From: Antedon mediterranea
Taxonomy: Eukaryota; Echinodermata; Crinoidea; Comatulida; Antedonidae
Direction of reading: 5' to 3'
Assembly: GCF_964355755.1 (NCBI RefSeq)
Contig: NC_092679.1
Location: 9,736,001 to 9,800,000, forward strand
Length of the DNA: 64,000 bases
Part shown: positions 36,851 to 48,275 of the stretch, piece after piece
Layout: each line of letters begins with the position of its first letter
Numbering within the stretch: position 1 is the first letter of the stretch
Position numbers and translations under genes: made by a program
Notes under the pieces: generated by a model
Seen by the model: only the letters and a program-made list of their open reading frames with translations
The model's database searches: none
Told to the model about the DNA's origin: nothing

Positions 36851-39569
36851 TACACTTTGATGTTTTGTGTGAAAATTTTCTGTCGAAATGCTCAAAATGG
36901 TCAAAAACGTTTTTAAATACGATATTAAGCTACTTTGTGCTCTTTGATGTTTTTGTGTGAAAAGTTTTATCGAAATGCTCAAAATGGTCTAAAACGGTTT
37001 CTAATGTGATTTCAAGAACTTTGATGTTTTTGTGTAACCAAGTTTTTCGAAAATCACAAAATTGTCTAAAACGTCTCCAAATGCGATTTGAAGCTATTCT
37101 GTACACTTTGATGTTTTTATGTTAACAAGTTTTTTCGAAAATCACAAAAGAATCTAAAATATCTCGAAATGCGATTTGAAGCTATTCTAAGCACTTTGGT
37201 GTTTTTATGTTAACAAGTTTTTTCGAAATCAAAAAAATGGTCTAAAATGTCTCCAAATGCGATTTGAAGCTAATCTTAGCACATTGGTGTTTTTATGTTA
37301 ACAAGTTTTTTCGAAAATCACAAAATGGTCTAAAACGACTCCAAATGCGATTTGAAGCTATTCTGTATACTTTGGTGTTTTTATGTTAACAAGTTTTTTC
37401 GAAAATCACAAAATGGTCTAAAACATCTAGAAATGCGATTTGAAGCTATTCTGTACACTTTGATGTTTTTATGTTAACAAGTTTTTTCGAAAATCACAAA
37501 ATGGTCTAAAACGTCTCCAAATGCGATTTGAAGCTATTCTGTACACTTTGGTGTTTTTATGTTAACAAGTTTTTTCGAAAATCACAAAATGGTCTAAAAC
37601 GTCTCCAAATGCGATTTGAAGCTATTCTGTACACTTTGCTGTTTTGTGTGAAAAATGTTTGTCGAAATCCTCAAAATGGTCAAAAACGTTTTTAAATACG
37701 ATATTAAGCTATTTTGTGCTCTTTGATGTTTTTGTGTGAAAAGTTTTATCGAAATGCTCAAAATGGTCTAAAACGGTTTCTAATGTGATTTTAAGCACTT
37801 TGATGTTTTTGTGGAACCAAGTTTTTTCGAAAATCACAAAATGGTCTAAAACGTCTCCAAATGTGATTTGAAGCTATTCTAAGCACTTTGGTGTTTTTAT
37901 GTTAACAGTTTTTTCGAAAATCACAAAATGGTCTAAAACGTCTCCAAATGCGATTTGAAGCTATTCTGTACACTTTGATGTTTTTATGGTAACAAGTTTT
38001 TTAGAAAATCACAAAATGGTCTAAAACATCTCCAAATGCGATTTAAATCTATTTTGTGCTCTTTGATGTTTTTGTGTGAAAAGTTTTATCGAAATAGTCC
38101 AAAATGGTCTAAAACGGTTTCTAATGTGATTTTAAGCCCTTTGATGTTTTTGTGTAACCAAGTTTTTTTCGAAAATCACAAAATGGTCTAAAATGTCTCC
38201 AAATGCAATTTGAAGCTATTCTAAGCACTTTGGTGTTTTTATGGAAACAATTTTTTTCGAAAATCACAAAATGGTCTAAAACGTCTCCAATAGCGATTTG
38301 AAGCTTTTCTGTACACTTTGGTGTTTTTATGTTAACAAGTTTTTTCGAAAATCACAAAATGGTCTAAAACGTCTCCAAATGCGATTTGAAGCTATTCTGT
38401 ACACTTTGATGTTTTTGTGTAACCAAGTTTTTTCGAAAATCACGAAATGGTCTAAAACGTCTCCAAATGCGATTTGAAGCTATTCTAAGCACTTTGGTGT
38501 TTTTACGTTAACAAGTTTTTTCGAAAATCACAAAATGGTCTAAAACGTCTCCAAATGCGATTTGAAGCTATTCTAAGCACTTTGGTGTTTTTATGTTAAC
38601 AAGTTTTTTTGAAAATCACAAATTGGTCTAAAACGTCTCCAAATGCGATTTGAAGCTATTTAAAGCACTTTGGTGTTTTTGTGTTAACAAGTTTTTTCGA
38701 AAATCACAAAATGGTCTAAAACGTCTAAACATGCGATTTGAAGCTATTCTAAGCACTTTGGTGTTTTTATGTTAACAAGTTTTTTCGAAAATCACAAAAT
38801 GGTCTAAAACGTCTCCAAATGCGATTTGAAGCTATTCTAAGCACTTTTGTGTTTTTGTGTTAACAAGTTTTTTTGAAAATCACAAAATGGTCTAAAACGT
38901 CTCTAAATGCGATTTGAAGCTTTTCTGTACACTTTGATGTTTTTATGTTAACAACTTTTTTCGAAAATCACAAAATGGTCTAAAATGTCTCCAAATGCGA
39001 TTTGAAGCTATTCTAAGCACTTTGGTGTTTTTATGGAAACAATTTTTTTCGAAAATCACAAAATGGTCTAAAACGTCTCCAATAGCGATTTGAAGCTTTT
39101 CTGTACACTTTGGTGTTTTTATGTTAACAAGTTTTTTCGAAAATCACAAAATGGTCTAAAACGTCTCCAAATGCGATTTGAAGCTATTCTAAGCACTTTG
39201 ATGTTTTTATGTTAACTAGTTTTTTCGAAATCACAAAATGGTCTAAAACGTCTACAAATGCGATTTGAAGCTATTCTGTACACTTTGATGTTTTTATGTT
39301 AACAAGTTTTTCGAAAATCACAAAATGGTCTAAAACGTCTCCAAATGCGATTTTAAGCTATTCTAAGCACTTTGGTGTTTTTATGTTAACAAGTTTTTTT
39401 GAAAATCACAAAATGGTCTAAAACGTCTTTAAATGCGATTTGAAGCTTTTCTGTACACTTTGATGTTTTTATGTTAACAACTTTTTTCGAAAATCACAAA
39501 ATGGTCTAAAATGTCTCCAAAATGCGATTTGAAGCTATTCTAAGCACTTTGGTGTTTTTATGGAAACAA
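36851..39569 (+). repeat. 88-bp satellite array, block 3
   Basis: Same satellite and orientation as blocks 1 and 2. Near 37141-37400 it keeps three monomers (CAAAAGAATC, AAAATGTCTCC and AATCTTAGC types) that are missing at the corresponding point after copy 1 (22218). It stops in mid-monomer after TATGGAAACAA at 39569 and joins the tRNA-like satellite. Confidence 0.97.
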
Positions 39570-40612
39570 CCATTAAAATATCTCACTTTCAAAAACAATA
39601 TTTATTTTCAAATTAAAAAAAAAAGACAAAAAATATCCCTAGAAGTTTGAACCCACTATTGAAATCACTCAAACCTGAGCATTACCCGTTACGCCGCAAA
39701 CCAGTATATGACTGAAGAGCTGATAATAGTCTATTTATATGAAATGGATGATCAATCAATGAAAAATAATTTCATGCAACTTTGTTTCTGATTTTAAAAA
39801 AGGTCGACTTGTTTAGGCCTGACATTTACAAACTTCAAAATATCTCACTTTCAAAAACAATATTTATTTTCAATTTAAAAAAAAAAGAAAAAAAATATTC
39901 GTAGAGGTTCGAACCCACTACTGCGAGAACTCAAACCTGAGCACTACCGGTTACGCCACAAACCAGTAGATTAGTGAAGAGCTGAAAATAGTCTATTTAT
40001 ATGAAATGAATGATCCATCAATGTAAAATGATGTTATGCAACTTTGTTTCTGATTTAAAAAAAGGTCCACTTGGTTAGGCTTGACATTTAAAACCATAAA
40101 AATATCTCACTTTTAAAAACAATATTTATTTTCAAATAAAAAAAAAAAGAAAAAAAATATTCCTAGAGGTTCGTACCCACTACTGAGAGAACTCAAACCT
40201 GAGCATTACCGTTTACGCCACAAACCAGTAGATGAGTGAAGAGCTGATAATAGTCTATTTATATGAAATGAATGATCCATCAATGTAAAATGATGTTATG
40301 CAACTTTGTTTCTGATTTAAAAAAAAGGTCCACTTGGTTAGGCTTGACATTTAAAACTATACAAATATCTCACTTTCAAAAACAATATTTATTTTCAAAT
40401 AAAAAAAAAAGAAAAAAAATATCCCCAGAAGTTCAAACCCACTATTGAAATCACCCAAACCTGAGCATTACCCGTTACGCCGCAAACCAGTAGATGACTG
40501 AATAGCTGATAATAATCTATTTATATGAAATGAATGATCAATCAATGAAAAATAATGCCATGCAACTTTGTTTCTGATTTTAAAAAAGATCCATTATTTT
40601 AGGCCTGACATT
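39570..40612 (-). repeat. tRNA-like satellite, left part (4 units)
   Basis: About four units of 255-265 bp of the second satellite, with B-box cores near 39648, 39907, 40167 and 40432. Each has the order tRNA-like core, CTATTTATATGAAAT, CAACTTTGTTTCTGATT, AGGC(C/T)TGACATT, ATATCTCACTTTC and an A-run. The last unit is cut by the LINE. The LINE target duplication copy ACATT is at 40608-40612. Confidence 0.93.
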
Positions 40613-40710
40613 AACTACCATGATTCGATCGGAGTAAGACGTTTACACAACGAGCTCCTGAAACGCACTACTTAGCATATTAATTTTTTCTAGGCCAATC
40701 ACGACAAGAC

Positions 40711-41391
40711 ATGTCACGAAATACCAAGCCCGCTGAATTCGAAAGCGAAGACCAGCTATCGTTTGAATCGTTTGTTAAAAAAAAACTTGAATCGATTTTA
40801 AAAGGCCAAGAATCTAATAAAGCTGAGCTTTACGAAGCAATATCGTTTAATTCTGCTAGAATAGATGCCCTTGAAGATGAAAACAAGGAATTAAAAACGA
40901 CTGTCACAGAGCTGACAACACCAGTTGCTAATTTACAAGGTAGTACAACTGAGCTGTTGGCAAAAATTAACAAGACGGAACGCTTTTCTCGTCGTAATAA
41001 CGTAAGAATTGTTGGTGTGGAAGAGAACACAAAAGAAAACTGTAAGTTAATCTTTGAGAAAATTGTTTCCGATTTTTTCACACTCGATCCCAGGCCAACA
41101 ATCGAACGGGCCCACCGAGATGGTAAAAGTACGAACGGTAAGCCAAGGCATATCATTGCCCGTTTTCTCTCATACGCTTCTAAGATTGAAGTTATGAAAC
41201 AACGAAGTTCTGCGCTAGATAGCCAGAAATTTAATATCATAGATGATCTTACTGCTGCCGATCTACTGGAAAAAAAGAAATGGAGATCACAAGTAAAAGA
41301 GATGTACAATAAAGGTACCAAGCTTCGTTTTACGGCTGGAAAATGGCGAACTTCAACTGGCATTCCGGTAAACTTTTCGAAATTCCATTGA
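40711..41391 (+). CDS. LINE ORF1 protein (L1 ORF1p / Transposase_22-like RNA-binding protein)
   Basis: An intact 226-residue frame. Residues about 20-90 are Glu/Lys/Leu-rich with heptad character and predict a coiled coil for self-association. Residues 91-165 match the RRM-like core of L1-type ORF1p: Arg-Arg-Asn-Asn-Val-Arg-Ile at 94-100, Ile-Glu-Arg-Ala-His-Arg at 131-136 and Ile-Ile-Ala-Arg-Phe-Leu at 148-153. Residues 180-212 resemble the C-terminal domain, with a Lys-Gly-Thr-Lys-Leu-Arg-Phe stretch. Such proteins coat LINE RNA and act as chaperones in the ribonucleoprotein. The ATG at 40711 is the first after the leader. A frame on the opposite strand (40830-41363) is a shadow. ORF1 is intact while ORF2 is broken. 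Confidence 0.88.
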   Translation: MSRNTKPAEFESEDQLSFESFVKKKLESILKGQESNKAELYEAISFNSARIDALEDENKELKTTVTELTTPVANLQGSTTELLAKINKTERFSRRNNVRIVGVEENTKENCKLIFEKIVSDFFTLDPRPTIERAHRDGKSTNGKPRHIIARFLSYASKIEVMKQRSSALDSQKFNIIDDLTAADLLEKKKWRSQVKEMYNKGTKLRFTAGKWRTSTGIPVNFSKFH

Positions 41392-41809
41392 AATAGTTCC
41401 GGTAAACTTTTTGAAATTCCATTGCCATACTAGTGATCGGAATGTTGTTGTAAACACTTGGACTGTCTAAGAAACATTTCTTCTTTAAAAATTCAATCCA
41501 TTATTAAATTTTACAACAGACTAAGAATCTTTTGTCTATTATTTTCCTTACATCTGCATACTTTGCTTTATTTGTATAAGCCTCTTGATTGATTTTACAT
41601 AATAATTCTCACATAATTGCATTGTCATAAGATGTTTAAACCACTTAAAACCATTTATTCACCTTTGTTTTATTGTTACCCCCCAATTCTTAACTTGTTT
41701 CTTTATATTTACGTTCTTGTACTTTTCTGTTTTTACGTAACATTACCAGGCATCTTTTATTACATACTATTGAATAAACTAATCACATTATGTACCGCTA
41801 GATATTCTC
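41392..41809 (+). other. LINE ORF1-ORF2 spacer
   Basis: 418 bp with no convincing gene. A 34-bp-period direct repeat (TTCCGGTAAACTTTT..GAAATTCCATTG) spans the end of ORF1 and the first bases of the spacer, about 41363-41425. A 68-codon T-rich frame (41617-41823) is likely chance. Confidence 0.6.
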
Positions 41810-44622
41810 ATGGACCCTTTTGACAATATAGATGCATTCCCATTTAATCACATTATTGATAATGATGAATTCTTGCATGTCATTCACTATTACTTTTGTG
41901 ACGATAGAATTGACTTTGATAGATTTAATTCTTTAATTTTTAAACCTTTTGATATTAATTTTAAAGATGTTATTAATAACAACGATGCCCAATTATTTTC
42001 CGAAAATATTGAATCTTGTGCCTATGAATATATCGATAGTCTTAACAACAAATATTCAACACAAGATTGTTCATTTAGTATCTTTCACTTAAACGCACGC
42101 AGTCTTGTTAAACATTTTAACGATATCAATGTATGCGTAGGTGCTATTAACCATGAATTCTCAGCACTATGCTTCACCGAAACTTTTTTTAATCATAATA
42201 CGCCTTTTTCCTTTTATAATATTCCCAATTATAACCTCTTGCATGTTTCACGAGCTAGTAGACCAGGAGGAGGCGTTGCCATTTACCTACACCAGAGATT
42301 TAAGTATATTCTTCGCCCTGATTTATCATTATCATTACTAATGGTTCGGAATCTCTTTTCATTGAAATCGATGCACAACCCAAAAACATAATCCTTGGAG
42401 TAGTATATCGTTTGCCTGAATTATCCATTAACACATTTAATAAAGATATCTCTAATTTAATTGACACCATTAATAATGAGAAAAAAACAGCATATATTTT
42501 AGGAGACTTTAATATTAACTTGTTAAATTCCAAAACACATAAAGGTACTTCTGATTTTGTTAATACTTTATTTCAATCAAATTATTATCCTCTTATTACT
42601 AGGCCAACTAGAATTACGCGTTATTCTGCAACTTTAATCGACAATATTTTTTGTAATAATCTATACGATAACTTTTCTTCCGGAATTCTATATTCGGACA
42701 TCTCGGATCACTTTCCTGTTTTCTTGTTAGTACATAAATCAGATCCTCTCCAACACCTGAAACCTAAATCAAAATATATGTACATAAAAAAAGTCAATGA
42801 TATTTCAATTTCTGCCTTAAGTAATGATTTGAAATCTCGTAAACCGTTTCCTTCTAGCTTTATTAACAATGACATTGAATTAAATAATCCTCAACAAATT
42901 GCAACTGAATTCAATAATTATTTTACTAGTATAGGGCCAAATTTAGTTAACAAAATACATGTGTCGGATAATGATAATTATACTTCTACCCTACATCGTC
43001 CATGTGTGCACTCTCTCTTTCTTAGTCCTGTAACCGAACATGAAGTTGTCAGTATAATACTTTCCCTCAAAGATAATAAATCTCCTGGGTTTGATGGGTT
43101 TTCCAATAAAATTATTAAACGTGTTTCTAATTTTATATGCAAACCCTTAACTCACATTTTTAATACCTCTTTTCAAACTGGTATTTTTCCTGATTCTTTT
43201 AAAATAGCTAAAGTCATCCCTATCTAAAGGAAAGAAGATCCTCATCATTTCAATAACTACAGACCAATCTCCCTACTTCCTTGTTTCTCAAAATTAATTG
43301 AAAAAATAATGCATAATTGAATTTCTTCCTTTTTAACTAAACATAACATTTTATTTAAAGGCCAATATGGTTTCAGGAAAAAGTATTCAACAGATCTTGC
43401 TTTATTAGATATTTTTGACAAAATTACAATTGCCCTGACTAAAAATGAGTTTTCTGTTGGCATTTTCCTTGATTTATCTAAGGCCTTCGATACTATTAAC
43501 CACGATATTTTAATTCATAAACTTTCAAATTACGGTATCAGAGGCCTTCCTTTAAAACTAATTAAAAGCTACCTTTTCAATCGTGTTCAGTTTACTTCCT
43601 TAAATAATTTTAACTCTTCCTATTCCCGTTTAACCTGTGGTGTTCCCCAAGGATCGATTCTTGGACCACTCTTATTCCTGATTTTTGTTAACGATATACC
43701 AAACAGCTCTAAATTACTAAATTTTATCTTATTTGCTGACGACACAAATATTTTTTTCTCTCATCCTAAATTAAATACCTTGTTTAAAATTGTCAATGAT
43801 GAGTTACTTAAAGTTTCAAATTGGCTCAAACACAATAAATTAACTCTTAATACATTCAAAACGAACTATATAATATTTTCTAAACGTAACATTTCAAATT
43901 CTTTAAATGAACAAATATACATTGATAATAAAATGATCAAACGAGTTAATGAAACACAATTTTTAGGAGTAACCATAGATGCCTCTCTGACTAGGAAACT
44001 ACATATAAATAAAGAGTTAATTTATCAGTAATCTAGTTTCTAGAAATGTTGGAATATTGAACAAATTAAAACATATCTTCCCTCAAAAAACCTTATTAAC
44101 CCTTTATAATACTTTAGTTTTGCCTTCCCTTTCTTATGCCAATTTATGTTGGGCAATTACTCTAGATAAATTTAATACGTTATGCCCCTGGACAAGTCTA
44201 GAGAAAACTCAAATTGACCGCCTTTTTAAACTACAAACACGTGCACTTCGGATTTGCGCGGGAGAATCATTTAGAGCCCATACAAAATTACCTTTTAAAA
44301 GATTTAACGTTTTAAACATTTATGATTTAAATAAATTACAAGTTGCCTCATTTATGTACCGTTTATCTAACAATTTACTGCCTTCACATTTTAATGCTTT
44401 ATTTACAAGAATTGACGAACGCCATTCCTATAAAACCCGATCCTCTGTTAATAATTATATCCTTGATAATTAATTTTAAAAGTTAAGGCTCGACGATTTT
44501 CTATGTATTATTTTGGTCCCAAACTTTGGACTTCACTCTCAAATGAACTTAAACAGAAATCTTCCTTTTCTAGTTTTAAATCTAATTTCAAATACAAAAT
44601 GGTGTCAGAATATGCTACATAA
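41810..44622 (+). pseudogene. LINE ORF2 (APE endonuclease + reverse transcriptase), disrupted
   Basis: The first part (41810 to about 42330) holds apurinic-type endonuclease motifs: Asn-Ala-Arg-Ser-Leu at residues 95-99, Thr-Glu-Thr at 123-125 and Gly-Gly-Gly-Val-Ala-Ile-Tyr. A frameshift in the ATTATC-repeat region near 42317-42340 moves the rest to the next frame, with Gly-Asp-Phe-Asn and Ser-Asp-His-type motifs. The reverse transcriptase follows, with Asn-Tyr-Arg-Pro-Ile-Ser, Phe-Leu-Asp-Leu-Ser-Lys-Ala-Phe-Asp, Gly-Val-Pro-Gln-Gly-Ser and catalytic Phe-Ala-Asp-Asp at 43732-43743. In-frame stops lie at 43225-43227 (TAA) and 43318-43320 (TGA), and further frameshifts lie near 44022 and 44455-44490. 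The C-terminal region resumes to the TAA at 44620-44622, with Gly-Pro-Lys-Leu-Trp. Confidence 0.92.
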
Positions 44623-44930
44623 TTTTTCGCCGATCTTTTATCCTTATTTATTTGGTGGTGATACATGGCATTAAATCCTTCACCCTGGTATTCAATAATC
44701 TCCGCTACATTGTATCGTTATACTTGTTATTATACCATATTTAATTATATTTCATATTGAACTCTAATTGTTATCATTATCCCTTTTATCATTATATTAT
44801 ATAATTGCCTGGTTTATCTTAACTTCTATAATTTAAATTTTTTTGTTTTGTTTATTTTATGTACTTTCACTATTATATATTCATATTTTAGTCTACTCTG
44901 TAGCAATGTTAGTATACTTATAGGCATACG

Positions 44931-44971
44931 GGAGTCACGACTTAAAGTTCAGTGAACTTACTGTGACTTCC
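44931..44971 (+). other. LINE 3' UTR stem-loop
   Basis: GGAGTCA pairs with TGACTTCC (one bulge) as the outer stem, and AAGTTCA pairs with TGAACTT as the inner stem. It sits about 100 bp before the element end, upstream of the (TA)n run at 45011-45031. In stringent-type LINEs a 3' stem-loop is recognised by the reverse transcriptase. That role here is inference. Confidence 0.55.
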
Positions 44972-45010
44972 ATCCACCCACATTTAATATATGTTATGTA
45001 AATGTAAATG

Positions 45011-45031
45011 ATATATATATATATATATATA
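45011..45031 (+). repeat. (TA)n microsatellite in LINE 3' end
   Basis: About ten TA dinucleotides between the 3' stem-loop and the A-rich tail. Confidence 0.9.
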
Positions 45032-45383
45032 AGTGAGTGGAAAAAAATAAATAAACGAAACGAAAAATAAACGAAACATTCACAACCCTAAAAAATATCT
45101 CATTTTCAAAAAAAATATTTATTTTCAATAAGAAAAAAAAAGCAATATTCCTAGAGGTTGGAACCCGCTACTGAGAGCACTCAAGCCTGAGCATTACCCG
45201 TTACGCCACAAACCAGTAGATAACTGAAGAGCTGATAATAGTCTATTTATATGAAATTAATGATCAATCAATGAAAAATAATGCCATGCAACTTTGTTTC
45301 TGATTTTAAAAAAGGTTCATTTGTTTAGGCCTGACATTTACAACCCTCAAAATATCTCACTTTCAAAAACAATATTTATTTTC

Positions 45384-45473
45384 AATTTAAAAAAAAAAAA
45401 AATCCCTAGAGGTTCGAACCCACTACTCAGAGCACTCAAACCTGAGCATTACCCGTTACGCCACAAACCAGTA
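45384..45473 (-). ncRNA. representative tRNA-like Pol III cassette of the satellite unit
   Basis: Minus strand: A box TGGCGTAACGG at 45453-45463, B box at 45410-45420 (GGTTCGAACC core) and a T-run at about 45388-45402. These are the three elements of a type 2 RNA polymerase III gene with a predicted transcript of about 80 nt. The acceptor stem does not close, and the anticodon arm (AGGTTTGAGTGCTCT region) is irregular, so it is not a working tRNA. Whether it is transcribed is unknown. The same cassette recurs in nearly every unit of the array. Confidence 0.5.
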
Positions 45474-47420
45474 GATAACTGAAGAGCTGATAATAGTCTA
45501 TTTATATGAAATTAATGATCAATCAATGAAAAATAATGCCATGCAACTTTGTTTCTGATTTTAAAAAAGGTCTACTTGTTTAGGCCTGACATTTACAACC
45601 CTCAAAATATCTCACTTTCAAAAACAATATTTATCTTAAATAAAAAAAAAGAAAAGAAACAAAATATCCGTAGAGGTTCGAACCCACTAGTGAGAGCACT
45701 CAAATTTGAGCATTACCCGGTACACCTCAAACCAGTAGATAACTGAAGAGCTGATAATAGTCTATTTATATGAAATGAATAATAAATCAATGAAAAATAA
45801 TGCCATGCAACTTTGTTTCTGATTTTAAGAAAGGTTCATTTGTTTAGGCCTGACATTTACAATCCTCAAAATATCTCACTTTCAAAAACAATATTTATTT
45901 TCAATTAAAAAAAAAAGAAAAAAAATACCCGTATAGGTTCGAACCCACTACTGAGAGCAATCAAACCTGAGCATTATCCGTTACGCAACAAACCAGTAGA
46001 TGACTGAGGAGCTGATAATAGTCTATTTATATGAAATGAATGATCAATCAATGAAAAATAATGCCATGCAACTTTGTTTCTGATTGAAAAAAAGATCCAC
46101 TTGGTTAGGCTTGACATTTAAAACCATAAAAATATCTCACTTTTAAAAACAATATTTATTTTCAAATAAAAAAAAAAGACAAAAAATATCCCTAGAACCA
46201 GTATATGACTGAAGAGCTGATAATAGTCTATTTATATGAAATGGATCATCAATCAATGAAAAATAATGCCATGCAACTTTGTTTCTGATTTTAAAAAAGG
46301 TTCACTTGTTTAGGCCTGACAGTTGCAACCCTCAAAATATCTCACTTTCAAAAACCATATTTATTTTCAATTTAAAAAAAAATGAAAAAAATAACCCTAG
46401 AGGTTCGACCCACTACTCAGAGCACTCAAACCTGAGCATTACCCGTTACGCCACAAACCAGTAGATAACTGAAGAGCTGATAATAGTCTATTTATATGAA
46501 ATTAATGATCAATCAATTAAAAATAATGCCATGCAACTTTGTTTCTGATTTTAAAAAAAGGTTCATTTGTTTAGGCCTGACATTTACAACCCTCAAAATA
46601 TCTAACTTTAAAAAAAAATATTTATTTTCAATTAAAAAAAAAAATAAAAGAAATATCCCTAGAGGTTCGAACCCACTACTGCAAGCACTCAAACTTGAGC
46701 ATTACCCGTTACGCCTCAAACCAGTAGATGACTGAAGAGCTGATAATAGTCTATTTATATGAAATAAATAATAAATCAATGAAAAATAATGCCATGCAAC
46801 TTTGTTTCTGATTTTAAAAAAGGTTCATTTGTTTAGACCTGACATTTACAACCCTCAAAATATCTCACTTTCAAAAAAAATATTTATTTTCAATTTAAAA
46901 AAAAAAGAAAAGAAGTATCCCCAGAGGTTCGAACCCACTACTGCGAGCACTCAAACTTGAGCATTACCGGTTACGCCTCAAACCAGTAGATGACTGAAGA
47001 GCTGATAATACTCTATTTATATGAAATAAATAATAAATCAATGAAAAATAATGCCATGCAACTTTGTTTCTGATTTTAATAAAGGTCCACTTGTTTAGGG
47101 CTGATATTTACAATCCTCAAAATAGCTCACTTTCAAAAACAATATTTATTTTCAATTAAAAAAAAAGAAAAAAAATACCCGTATAGGTTCGAACCCACTA
47201 CTGAGAGCCCTCAAACCTGAGCATTATCCGTTACGCCACAAACCAGTAGATGACTGAGGAGCTGATAATAGTCTATTTATATGAAATGAATGATCAATCA
47301 ATGAAAAATAATGCCATGCAACTTTGTTTCTGATTTAAACAAGCACGAATGTGCAATACTCGGGGTACAGCAAAAGAAGCTGTATACAGACGTATACAGT
47401 TAGAAAGTTAAAGCAAAATA

Positions 47421-47491
47421 GGTTTCGCCAGGGCTCGAACCGGGACCTTCTGCGTGTTAAGCAGACTTGACAACCACTACACTACGAAACC
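47421..47491 (-). tRNA. tRNA-Val(AAC)-like, site 1 of unit 1
   Basis: 71 nt. The acceptor stem GGTTTCG/CGAAACC pairs fully. The anticodon stem TCTGC/GCAGA pairs with loop TTAACAC (anticodon AAC). The T loop is TTCGAGC, and the T stem CCCGG/CCTGG has one C-T mismatch. A TTTT run follows the 3' end. The best candidate in the window for a working tRNA gene, though the mismatch and repeat setting leave doubt. Confidence 0.75.
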
Positions 47492-47701
47492 TCTTACATT
47501 AAAATTGTGGGTTACAGAAAGTTTTTTAATCCATTTAAATTACAAATAAATGGTAATAAGCACAAAGCAAAATAAACATGTGTAAAAGTGATAATTACCG
47601 ATTACACAAAATAAGTATTTAAAAAAATAATAATAAGATATACTGTGTATAATTATCATATTGCGTATACAGTACTTTTCACCATAAAGTTTAAAAAAAA
47701 A

Positions 47702-47773
47702 GGTTTAGCCCGGGCTCGAACCAGGTACCTTCTGCGTATTGAGCAAACGTGATAACCACTACGCCAAGAAGCC
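47702..47773 (-). pseudogene. tRNA-Val-derived pseudogene with AAT anticodon, unit 1
   Basis: The sequence resembles tRNA-Val throughout, but the anticodon loop reads TCAATAC (AAT) with C in place of the usual U33, and the acceptor ends GGCTTCT/CTAAACC have three mismatches. The T stem pairs and a T8 run follows directly. A and B boxes are good, so Pol III transcription is possible. Confidence 0.7.
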
Positions 47774-47918
47774 GCATATAACTACATAACGCTGTGGTGT
47801 GTGTCACACATTGTGGCTTCTTAATTAAACAAATTAATTAACAAAAAAAGCACGAAAGACGAAAGACGCTGTATACAGACGTATACAGTTATTTCACAAT
47901 AAAGTAAAAGAAACCCGA

Positions 47919-47990
47919 GGTTTCGCCAGGGCTCGAACCGGGACCTTCTGCGTGTTAAGCAGACTTGACAACCACTACACTACGAAAACC
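47919..47990 (-). tRNA. tRNA-Val(AAC)-like, site 3 of unit 1
   Basis: As site 1, but with one extra A in the 5' acceptor strand (GGTTTTCG on the minus strand), giving 72 nt. Loop TTAACAC, anticodon AAC. A TTTT run lies about 12 nt downstream. Likely impaired. Confidence 0.6.
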
Positions 47991-48204
47991 ACTTACACTA
48001 AAAATGTGGGTTACAGAAAGTTTTTTAATCCATTTAAATTACAAATAAATATGGTAATAAGCACAAAGAAAAATAAACATGTGTAAAAGTGATAATTACC
48101 GATTACACAAAATAAGTATTTAAAAAAATAATAAAAATAATATATACTGTGTATAATTATCATATTGCGTATAGAGTACTTTTCACCATAACGTTTAAAA
48201 AAAA

Positions 48205-48275
48205 GTTTCGTCCGGGCTCGAACCAGGTACCTTCTGCGTGTTAAGCAAACGTGATAACCACTACGCCAAGAATCC
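48205..48275 (-). pseudogene. tRNA-Val(AAC) pseudogene, site 4 of unit 1
   Basis: Good A box (TGGCGTAGTGG), B box and AAC anticodon loop, but the acceptor ends GGATTCT and ACGAAAC do not pair. A T8 run follows directly. Confidence 0.65.

Larger units (their letters stand above)
40613..45075 (+). mobile_element. non-LTR retrotransposon (CR1/L2-like LINE), 4.46 kb
   Basis: Apparently near full-length: a 98-bp 5' leader, ORF1, a 0.4-kb spacer, ORF2 with endonuclease and reverse transcriptase, a 3' UTR with stem-loop, a (TA)n run and an A-rich tail (AAATAAACGAAAC). It is flanked by ACATT at 40608-40612 and 45076-45080, and splits a satellite unit at GACATT|TACAACC. ORF2 carries at least two stops and three frameshifts, so the copy is dead. 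The clade is inferred from motif style (FADD box, no RNase H seen) and not from a phylogeny. Confidence 0.93.

Noticed and set aside
40830-41363. 177-codon minus-strand frame opposite LINE ORF1
   Set aside because: Shadow of the real ORF1, which has recognisable motifs on the plus strand.
46279-46735. Repeated 61- and 79-codon frames (also 49852-50308 and 53425-53881) as a gene family
   Set aside because: They are identical because of the 3573-bp repeat, run across the tRNA-like core and A-runs, and carry no motif.
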